Below, piece after piece: positions 1 through 5,083 of a stretch of DNA of 5,083 nt. Made by a program: the position numbers and the translations under genes. The notes below the pieces were generated by a model, which saw only the letters and a program-made list of their open reading frames with translations, was not told where the DNA came from and did no database searches. The stretch's first letter is position 1; each line of letters opens with the position of its first letter. The stretch comes from Acidimicrobiia bacterium (lineage in GTDB: Bacteria > Actinomycetota > Acidimicrobiia > IMCC26256 > JAENVU01): NCBI GenBank assembly GCA_025357995.1, contig JANYLF010000013.1, forward strand, positions 1 to 5,083, written 5' to 3'.

Positions 1-1201
1 GTTCCGCGTGCGGCTTCGCGATCCGCACCATCGCGAGCAAGGCCACGACGTAGGTCGCCGCGCCGACCCAGAAGGCCGTCGCGATTCCGAAGAAGAGTGC
101 GAGCACGAGGCCGAACACGGACCCGCAGACGGACATCGCGCCATTGATGCCCCACATGAAGGACGTGGTCGCGCCCGCTCGGGTTGCCGCCATCCGCATC
201 CCAAGGGCAAACGGCATCCCCATCATCAGACTCAGCGGAGTCAGGAGTGCGACCGCGACGAGAATGCGCATCGGGGTTGTCGCACTTTCGGTTGCGTGGA
301 GCACGCTCGCGCTGATGATGCCGAAGACCGCGATGACTGCGAGCAGTACGCCCAGTGTCGCCACGAAGCGCCGGGGTTGGTCGGGGTTCGCGAATCGTTC
401 GGTGAGCATGCTCCCGAGACCGCTTCCGAGCAGCACCGAGAACAACACCACGGTCAGCCCGTACGTGGGGTGACCGAGGTACACGCTCAGACGCTGGAGT
501 TGTGACACCTCGATCATCAGAAACGCCAAGCCGATCGCCGCGAAGTACACGTAGAACGGCGACATCCCGCGATGTTCCTCTCGCCTGGTCGTCCGGAACA
601 GCGGAAACAGAATGAACAGCAACGCGAGCGCGAGCACGGTGACGGCCAGCACGGCGAGCACGAACACAGGTTGGAACAACTGGTCTTCCTTACCGCTCGA
701 CGAGAGCAGCCGGTCGAGTGATGAGCGGTCGACCATCTGAAAGAAGAAGGGGCGGTTGTCAGTCGGTGGCGAGATGTCGGCGTCGACCTCGCGGAGTGCC
801 TTCGCGGGACCGAGGGCGCCCGTGAGATCGGCAAAGATGTGATCTCGGGCGTACGTGGGGGTGAGGACAGGCGTGAAGTGCTGTCGCCGCGCGACCGCGG
901 CCAGCCGGGTGAATGTCGTTCGTGGCAGCCTTTGCGGGCTCACCAGCAGCGTGCCCTGGGTTACGCCGTAGGCGAGGGGCGGACCCTCGTAGATCGCGAC
1001 ATGGTCCCGCGGGTCGCGAATCCCGCGGTCTCGCAACGCGGAGACTGCGAGGCTCGTCGTTCGGTAGATCTCGAGTGGCGAGCCGCCGTTGGGGCGCGAG
1101 AACCAACGTGAGACCGACAGGATGCCGCCCGGGTTCAGACGGTCGAGGAAGATCTTCCACGCTTCGCTCGTGTAGAGCGAGTTCTCGCTCAGCGCGAACG
1201 C
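1..1201 (-). CDS. C-terminal part of the same frameshifted membrane protein, cut by the window edge
   Basis: This frame continues the membrane protein after the break near 1202. It is open for 400 codons to the left edge with no stop, giving at least 792 residues for the joined protein. Numbered on the joined protein, it starts with AFALSENSLYTSEAWKIF (393-410), the expected continuation of the Rossmann domain after DTWAATS. It then carries the conserved PPTDNRPFFF motif (537-546). About six hydrophobic segments follow, near 571-595, 609-630, 637-657, 672-692, 703-729 and 739-785. There is no credible independent start: a stop lies upstream at 1229-1231, and the first ATG or GTG codons are far inside the conserved sequence. 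It is therefore the tail of the upstream gene rather than a separate gene. The break may be a real mutation or an assembly error. The true stop lies outside the window, probably close to the edge. Confidence 0.82.
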
Positions 1202-2378
1202 GGGACGACGTCGCGGCCCACGTGTCGATCAACGAGATCTGGATGATGTCGTACTTGCCGGTCGTGCGGGCTAGGTACGCGCGTGCTTCGTCGTTCACGA
1301 AGCTGACGCGAGGATCACGGTCGAGATGGCCGCTGAAGTCGCCGTACACACCATTCGTGATGTGCAGGATGTTGCTGTTGATCTCGACGCCCTTGACCGA
1401 GCGTTGATCGAAGACCAGCGCGGAGAGGACGTCCCTGCCACCGCCGACACCGATCACGAGAACGTCTGCGTTCTTGCGGGCGTAGTGGGCGAGGTTGGTG
1501 ACCTCGGTGCGGAGTGACGCCACCTTGCGGGTGTCGCCGTCGTAGCGGTAGATGCTGGTCCCGGCCGTGCTGTCGATGACCATCGACAGCTGTGCAGTCT
1601 TCGGATCGTGCGGGTCTCCGTCGACGGTGACCCGCGAGAACGCGTTCCATTTCTCGTACCGGTGACGGTGCTCGGTCTGGCCCTTCACGTACCGGATGTG
1701 CAGGGGATCCTTCCCGCGTTCGTGCAGAACGGCGTTCCCGATCGCCATCCCGCCGATCGCGACCGTGCAGAGCACTGCGACCGCCTTGGGCCCGGAGCGC
1801 GCGAGATCGAACGCGAAGAACACGGCAGCGAGCGCCGCGAGCGCGGCGGTCGCGATGACGACGCTCGGTGCGTCGATGCGGCCGATGAGGAACACGAAGA
1901 GGACGCAGCCAAGGGCTGCCCCCACGAGGTCGGCCGCGTACAGTCGGTTCACGCGCGCCGGGTAGCGAGTGAGTGCGAGACAGACCACAACACCGCTGAA
2001 GACGAACGGCACGGCGACGACCAGGCAGGTGCCGACGACGGAGAGGATCCCGCTGAAGGTCACCGACGGATCGACCGGAATCAGGAGTTGCGCGGTGAAA
2101 CAGACGACGATCGACAGTGCGAAGAGGAGAGAGAAGAGCCAGAGCCGCTGCGTCACCGACTCGTCCGGGAAGCGGTTCGGATTGAGGTGAACGACCAACG
2201 CGCCGAAGGTCATCCCGAACAGTGCGAGCGAGATGGCACCGAACGCGAAGTGGTACCACATCGTCACGCTGAAGATGCGCGTGAGCACGATCTCGTACAT
2301 CAGTGTGGCGAGCGTGGCTGTGAACAGTCCCGCGTACGTTCCAGCTCGAGCCCGCAGCCCAGTCACGGTGCCCCCCAA
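759..2378 (-). CDS. N-terminal part of frameshifted membrane-bound spermidine-synthase-like protein
   Basis: This is the first part of a polytopic membrane protein with a fused spermidine-synthase-like domain. Residues 15-216 contain six or seven hydrophobic segments, beginning with a typical LMYEIVLTRIFS stretch. Residues 240-392 form a SAM-binding-type Rossmann domain: VIGVGGGRDV at 308-317 (glycine-rich loop), VEIN at 331-334 (acidic end of strand 2), VNDEAR at 361-366, and YDIIQISLIDTW at 376-387. The first Asp of the DxxD motif of true spermidine synthases is Ser382 here, so aminopropyl transfer is doubtful and the substrate is unknown. Homologous sequence ends at position 1203. The rest of this frame, down to 759, is Arg- and Pro-rich out-of-frame sequence; the true continuation is in another frame (1-1201). 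The start is TTG at 2378, with GGAGG four bases upstream, or GTG at 2366; no upstream ATG fits. The upstream dehydrogenase on the same strand ends 61 bases away, so co-transcription is likely. Family is confident; function is not. Confidence 0.82.
   Translation of the reverse strand: MGGTVTGLRARAGTYAGLFTATLATLMYEIVLTRIFSVTMWYHFAFGAISLALFGMTFGALVVHLNPNRFPDESVTQRLWLFSLLFALSIVVCFTAQLLIPVDPSVTFSGILSVVGTCLVVAVPFVFSGVVVCLALTRYPARVNRLYAADLVGAALGCVLFVFLIGRIDAPSVVIATAALAALAAVFFAFDLARSGPKAVAVLCTVAIGGMAIGNAVLHERGKDPLHIRYVKGQTEHRHRYEKWNAFSRVTVDGDPHDPKTAQLSMVIDSTAGTSIYRYDGDTRKVASLRTEVTNLAHYARKNADVLVIGVGGGRDVLSALVFDQRSVKGVEINSNILHITNGVYGDFSGHLDRDPRVSFVNDEARAYLARTTGKYDIIQISLIDTWAATSSRVRAERELALHERSVEDLPRPSEPGRHPVGLTLVLAPQRRLATRDLPNDEPRSLRVARPRDSRPAGPCRDLRGSAPRLRRNPGHAAGEPAKAATNDIHPAGRGRAATALHACPHPHVRPRSHLCRSHGRPRSREGTPRGRRRHLATD
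1199..1205 (-). other. Frameshift point in the membrane protein gene
   Basis: On the minus strand the codons run ACG TCG TCC and then a single C before GCG TTC GCG CTG. Frame one is conserved through DTWAATS, and the second frame is conserved from AFALSEN onward. Relatives usually have a Gly before AFALSEN, which would require two more bases (TCC GGC GCG), so a two-base deletion explains the join better than a one-base insertion. The site is a CCC run flanked by CG repeats, a context where assemblies often lose bases. That relatives carry Gly here is recalled knowledge, not shown by the window. Confidence 0.85.
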
Positions 2379-2398
2379 CGTCCCTCCCCCTCAGCGGG

Positions 2399-2431
2399 TT
2401 GAGACACTAGACCTCACCGTCAGTTTGAGAC
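2399..2431. repeat. Short direct repeat TTGAGAC in the gap between the two minus-strand genes
   Basis: TTGAGAC occurs at 2399-2405 and again at 2425-2431, 26 bases apart, within the 61-base gap between the dehydrogenase stop and the membrane protein start. On the minus strand a TAGTGT hexamer at 2404-2409 overlaps the copy nearer the membrane protein and weakly resembles a -10 box, but no -35 box is convincing. No terminator-like stem followed by a T run is present, so readthrough from the dehydrogenase is the simpler model. This may be chance. Confidence 0.25.
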
Positions 2432-2439
2432 GTCACGCT

Positions 2440-3642
2440 TCACTGACGCGGTGCCATCCGCAGCGCCTTCTTGGCGATGATGTTCTTCTGGATCTCGGTC
2501 GCGCCGGCGCCGATCGAGGTGTAGCGCTGCCACGAATAGTTGCGAGCCCAGTGGCCGCCGTCGATGGCATCGGGGCCGCCCTTGGCGAGCACGCCCGCGG
2601 GACCGAGGAGGTCGACTGCGAGCTCGGCGAGCGTTTGCGCGATCGACGACCACTGCAGCTTCGCGAGTGGCACCTCCGGCCAGTTCGGTTGACCCTTGCT
2701 GATCTTGGTGAGCGCGCGGTAGTTGAGCAGGCGCGTCAGCTCGATCTCCGCGAAGGCGCGCCCGACGCGGTCGCGCAGGGCCGGATCGCGGACGGCATCG
2801 GGGTTCACCGACCGCGCGGTGGCGACCATCGCGCGCAGATCTGCAGCCATCGTGATGGAGAGCCCCGCGGTGCCCACGCGCTCGTGGCCGAGCGTGCTCA
2901 TCGCTACCGGCCAACCCTGGCCTGCGCCGCCCAAGCGATCGCCGACGGGAACCACCGCGTCGGTAAAGAACACCTCGTTCAGCATGGTGTCACCGGTGAT
3001 GTCGCGAATCGTTCGACATTCGATCCCGGGCGTGCGCATGTCGACGATGAATGCGGTGATGCCTTCGTGCTTGGCGCGCCGCTCGAACGCGGTGGGATCG
3101 GTGCGGAGGAGGAAGAGTCCCCATTGCGCGAGATGTGCGGACGAGACCCACGTCTTCTGGCCGTTCACCACGTAGGAGTCGCCGTCGATGATCGCGAGCG
3201 TGCGCATGTTGGCGAGATCGGAACCGGCTTCTGGTTCGCTGAAGCCTTGGCACCAATGCTCGTCGGCCGAAAGGATCCCGGGTAGCCACCGTTGCTGCTG
3301 CTCCGGGGTTCCCCACTGCAGGATCATCGGACCGATCTGCCAGATGCCGTTCGCGTTGTAGACGCCCGGTGCCTTCACTCGCGCCATCTCTTCGGAGTAG
3401 ATCGTGTTCTGCACCGGCGTGGCCCCGCGGCCATGCCACTCGGTGGGCCAGTTGATCGCTGCCCAACGGCCATGGTCGAGGCGACGTTGCCAATCTTTGC
3501 GACGGGCCTGTGTGCGTTCAAACGCGTCGACGGTGGTGTCGTCGTCGGTCCAGTCGGCGAGGAAGCGGGGGAGTTCAGTATCCAACCACGCCCGCAACTC
3601 GTCGCGAAACGCAATGTCCTCCGGCGCGAACGAGAAATCCAT
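2440..3642 (-). CDS. Acyl-CoA dehydrogenase (FadE type, catalytic subunit candidate)
   Basis: This is a complete 400-residue FAD-dependent acyl-CoA dehydrogenase, the usual family length. It would introduce the alpha-beta double bond into an acyl-CoA and pass electrons to electron transfer flavoprotein in the cytoplasm. The N-terminal helical domain begins MDFSFAPEDIAFRDELR. The flavin and substrate signature CQGFSEPEAGSDLA is at 131-144, and NGQKTWVSSAH at 160-170 lies in the beta domain. In the C-terminal helical domain LGHERVG (251-257) puts Glu254 at the base position of the isovaleryl- and long-chain enzymes. The alternative medium-chain position, in YTSIGAGATEIQ (374-385), is Ala. The ATG at 3642 follows a weak GGAA-type ribosome site. 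It is transcribed away from a second, shorter dehydrogenase gene across a 158-base gap. Sequence style resembles actinobacterial enzymes of sterol or branched acyl degradation, but the substrate is inferred only. Confidence 0.93.
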   Translation of the reverse strand: MDFSFAPEDIAFRDELRAWLDTELPRFLADWTDDDTTVDAFERTQARRKDWQRRLDHGRWAAINWPTEWHGRGATPVQNTIYSEEMARVKAPGVYNANGIWQIGPMILQWGTPEQQQRWLPGILSADEHWCQGFSEPEAGSDLANMRTLAIIDGDSYVVNGQKTWVSSAHLAQWGLFLLRTDPTAFERRAKHEGITAFIVDMRTPGIECRTIRDITGDTMLNEVFFTDAVVPVGDRLGGAGQGWPVAMSTLGHERVGTAGLSITMAADLRAMVATARSVNPDAVRDPALRDRVGRAFAEIELTRLLNYRALTKISKGQPNWPEVPLAKLQWSSIAQTLAELAVDLLGPAGVLAKGGPDAIDGGHWARNYSWQRYTSIGAGATEIQKNIIAKKALRMAPRQ

Positions 3643-3654
3643 CTATTCCGCTCT

Positions 3655-3669
3655 TGCGACTTCGTCGCA
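3655..3669 (-). promoter_or_regulatory. Perfect inverted repeat just upstream of the minus-strand dehydrogenase start
   Basis: TGCGAC and GTCGCA form perfect six-base arms around a three-base centre. The element ends 12 bases before the ATG at 3642. Read on the minus strand it would fold in mRNA as a six-pair stem with a GAA loop, immediately before the weak ribosome site. It could be an operator half-site pair, an RNA hairpin affecting translation, or chance in GC-rich DNA. Confidence 0.4.
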
Positions 3670-3719
3670 GGCCGCTCGGGCCGCGGTTCGGGTGGCGCCG
3701 ACGCCGCACGGTTGACGCA

Positions 3720-3746
3720 GGGTCAAGGGGTCATGTTGAAACAAGA
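3720..3746 (+). promoter_or_regulatory. Overlapping direct and inverted repeats upstream of the plus-strand dehydrogenase
   Basis: GGGTCAA at 3720-3726 is followed by GGGTCAT at 3728-3734, an eight-base spacing. The second copy overlaps an imperfect inverted repeat, TCATGTT then GA then AACAAGA (3731-3746), with six of seven arm positions matching. The element is centred about 62 bases before the GTG start, a sensible place for an operator. The arms resemble the AAC/GTT-type half-sites seen in some TetR operators, but no exact match to a known consensus is claimed. Confidence 0.35.
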
Positions 3747-3800
3747 TGGGCGCCACTGGTCCTCACCTTCGGTCCATGCTTCGCCGGTAGCCTCCGCAAG

Positions 3801-4874
3801 GTGGACTTTACGTTTTCCTTGGAGCAGGACGCGTTGCGGGGTGCGGTGCGCACGTTCATGCTCGATTGGGCTTCGACTCACGACGCGCGGGACGGGTTGG
3901 CGCCGAGCGACTGGTCGCGGATCGTGGAGCTGGGATGGACAGGACTCTTGGTCCCGGAGGCGCAGGGCGGGCTCGGTCTCGGACTGGTCGACGCGGTGGT
4001 CGTGCTCGAAGAGATGGGGCGCGTCGTGTTCCCGGGCCCGTACCTGGCCTCTGCGGTCGTCGCAACGATCGCGGCGCGCCGCCTCGGTCTCGACGACCTC
4101 CTGCGCGATCTGGCCGACGGTGCGATCGGAACGGCTGCGCTCGAAGAGTCGGGCCATGGCGATCCGGTGGATCGTGTCCGGGCGCGGGTTCGGCGTCGGG
4201 GCGCGCAGTGGATCGTCTCGGGCGAAAAGCCGATCGTGCTCGACGCGGTCGACGCCCGCTGGGTCCTCGTGGTGGCCCGCACTCCTGACGGCATCCACAC
4301 CTTTCGTCTTGACGCGCCACCGGGCGTCGAGATGGTGCCCACCATGGACGGAACCCGCCGCGTGGGCCGCCTCGTGCTCGATGACACGGCGGTCGAGCCG
4401 GTCGGCCCCGACGGTGATCACACCGCCATCTGGCACGCAATTGCCGACGACACCGCGATCGCGCTCGCCGCGGAGCTCACTGGCGTCTGCGACGCCTCGC
4501 TCGCGATGGCGATGGACTACGCGGAGCATCGCGTGCAGTTCGACCAGCCCATCGCCGCACACCAGGTGATCCAACACAAGCTCGTCGACATGCTGCACGC
4601 GACCGAACTCGGTCGCGTCGGTGTGCACTACGCGGCGTGGGCATCGGATGTGAACGACGCCGACGTCGCGCGTGCCTCGTCGATCGCCAAGTCGCAGATG
4701 GGTGAGGCTGCGGTCATGGTGACGGGCGAGAACATCCAAGTGCATGGCGCGGTCGGCTTCACGTGGGACTCGCGTGCGGGCGTGCTGTATCAACGCGCGA
4801 AGCAGAACGATGTGTGCGGCGGCAGCGGATCGTGGCACCGAGCGCGCATCGCCGATCTTGTGTTGAAAGGCTGA
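3801..4874 (+). CDS. Acyl-CoA dehydrogenase-like protein, probable non-catalytic partner subunit
   Basis: This 357-residue acyl-CoA dehydrogenase family protein is shorter than standard members. The GTG at 3801 gives MDFTFSLEQDALRGAVR, the normal family N-terminus; in-frame sequence further upstream is Arg-rich and overlaps the divergent gene. LGWTGLLVPEAQGGLGLGL (44-62) is a typical helical-domain segment. The flavin signature FSEPxAGSD is absent, and the middle domain is reduced. The C-terminal domain keeps AEHRVQFDQPIA (241-252) and QVHGAVGFTWD (313-323). Both positions that carry the catalytic glutamate in known enzymes appear lost: Thr218 and Gly340 occupy them in my manual alignment. 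This pattern matches the degenerate subunit of actinobacterial heteromeric enzymes such as ChsE1-ChsE2 (FadE28-FadE29). The partner could be the divergent 400-residue enzyme or another outside the window. The next gene starts two bases after the stop, so they form an operon. Family is secure; the missing-activity claim is inference. Confidence 0.88.
   Translation: MDFTFSLEQDALRGAVRTFMLDWASTHDARDGLAPSDWSRIVELGWTGLLVPEAQGGLGLGLVDAVVVLEEMGRVVFPGPYLASAVVATIAARRLGLDDLLRDLADGAIGTAALEESGHGDPVDRVRARVRRRGAQWIVSGEKPIVLDAVDARWVLVVARTPDGIHTFRLDAPPGVEMVPTMDGTRRVGRLVLDDTAVEPVGPDGDHTAIWHAIADDTAIALAAELTGVCDASLAMAMDYAEHRVQFDQPIAAHQVIQHKLVDMLHATELGRVGVHYAAWASDVNDADVARASSIAKSQMGEAAVMVTGENIQVHGAVGFTWDSRAGVLYQRAKQNDVCGGSGSWHRARIADLVLKG
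4865..4870 (+). promoter_or_regulatory. Ribosome binding site for the 3' partial gene
   Basis: GAAAGG lies within the last codons of the upstream dehydrogenase, six bases before the GTG at 4877. This spacing supports GTG 4877 as the start and suggests translational coupling across the two-base gap. Confidence 0.5.
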
Positions 4875-4876
4875 CC

Positions 4877-5083
4877 GTGCCGGAGTTCACGACGGTCGAG
4901 ACCGCGGTGCGAGAGCATGTGCACGCGGGCGACTCGCTGCATCTCGTCGTGGGCCACAGCCGCTGGAGCGCGGCGGCGCGCGAGGTGGTGCGCCAGTGGT
5001 GGGACCGCGACGAGATGCAGCGAGTCGCCCGCGTGCACATGCTCTCGCACCGCGGTCTCGACCGTCGTGAACTCCGGCACGGT
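4877..5083 (+). CDS. Putative CoA-transferase alpha subunit, N-terminal fragment
   Basis: A GTG start at 4877, two bases after the upstream TGA, opens a frame that runs 69 codons to the right edge without a stop. The protein begins MPEFTTVETAVREHVHAGDS, then has LHLVVGHSRWSAAAREVVRQ and WWDRDEMQRVARVHML. A short N-terminal helix, a xxxVHAGDSLHLV turn and strand, and a conserved-looking R followed by AAAREVVRQ resemble the start of class I CoA-transferase alpha subunits from actinobacterial acyl-CoA loci. Such enzymes move CoA between acids, or act as hydrolases in the IpdAB group. The catalytic glutamate of class I enzymes is on the beta part and cannot be seen here. The tight spacing to the dehydrogenase-like gene implies one transcript and one pathway. 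Family assignment rests on a short fragment and is moderate. Confidence 0.6.
   Translation, partial: MPEFTTVETAVREHVHAGDSLHLVVGHSRWSAAAREVVRQWWDRDEMQRVARVHMLSHRGLDRRELRHG

Larger units (their letters stand above)
3643..3800. promoter_or_regulatory. Divergent intergenic region between the two dehydrogenase genes
   Basis: These 158 bases separate two outward-facing genes and must hold promoters for both unless transcription begins inside a gene. A TTGACG hexamer at 3712-3717 could be a -35 box for the plus-strand gene, but no good -10 box lies 16-18 bases downstream. The stretch around 3731-3747 is the most A/T-rich part. Two candidate inverted repeats are listed separately. A shared regulator such as a TetR-family acyl-CoA sensor would be typical for this kind of locus, but none is encoded in the window. 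Confidence 0.55.

Noticed and set aside
1608..2402. Plus-strand reading frame of 264 codons opposite the membrane protein
   Set aside because: Its extreme Glu/Arg/Asp content is the complement of hydrophobic membrane codons; there is no ribosome site or domain.
2379..2439. Possible terminator between the dehydrogenase and the membrane protein gene
   Set aside because: The only symmetry is four-base TGAG/CTCA arms with no T run; too weak to call.
3691..3757. Distant inverted copies of GGTGGCGCC and GGCGCCACT in the divergent region
   Set aside because: The core GGCGCC is itself a palindrome and common in GC-rich DNA, so the match over 49 bases of spacing is expected by chance.
3510..3800. 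N-terminal extension of the second dehydrogenase upstream of the GTG at 3801
   Set aside because: The extension is Arg/Pro-rich, overlaps the start of the divergent gene, and the family N-terminus begins exactly at the GTG.
3292..4569. Long plus-strand reading frame of 425 codons across both dehydrogenase genes
   Set aside because: It is antisense to the first dehydrogenase and out of frame with the second, has an Arg/Ser-rich composition and no recognisable domain. It is a GC-rich shadow.
3723..4838. Minus-strand reading frame of 371 codons opposite the second dehydrogenase
   Set aside because: It is His/Arg-rich, lacks any family motif, and lies fully antisense to a well-supported coding sequence.

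Overview
The window is strongly GC-rich, with dense coding on both strands, long spurious antisense reading frames, and frequent GTG starts (possibly one TTG). Protein features fit an actinobacterium, plausibly a deep-branching environmental lineage such as Acidimicrobiia. That placement is inference from protein style and base composition, because the window has no phylogenetic marker.

Layout from left to right. (1) About 2.4 kb on the minus strand holds one large gene for a polytopic membrane protein with a central spermidine-synthase-like Rossmann domain. It runs off the left edge. Its reading frame is broken near position 1202: the N-terminal 392 codons are in one frame and the next 400 codons are in another, and both halves look well conserved. 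(2) Sixty-one bases separate it from an upstream gene on the same strand, a complete 400-residue acyl-CoA dehydrogenase (2440-3642) with a visible flavin-binding signature and a candidate catalytic Glu254. (3) A 158-base divergent intergenic region (3643-3800) carries two candidate inverted repeats and a short direct repeat. (4) On the plus strand lies a second, shorter acyl-CoA dehydrogenase-like protein (3801-4874, 357 residues) that appears to lack a catalytic glutamate at both known positions. (5) Two bases after its stop, a further gene begins at 4877 and leaves the window. Its first 69 residues resemble the start of a CoA-transferase alpha subunit.

Together, the divergent dehydrogenase pair and the putative CoA-transferase suggest an acyl-CoA catabolic locus. 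Actinobacterial sterol side-chain and ring degradation loci often contain heteromeric acyl-CoA dehydrogenases, in which an active subunit pairs with a degenerate one, and CoA-transferase-like enzymes. The substrate cannot be read from this window. The membrane protein may be co-transcribed with the left dehydrogenase but has no obvious pathway link to it. I found no RNA genes, mobile elements, CRISPR arrays or convincing terminators, and nothing that I would call a wholly new system.
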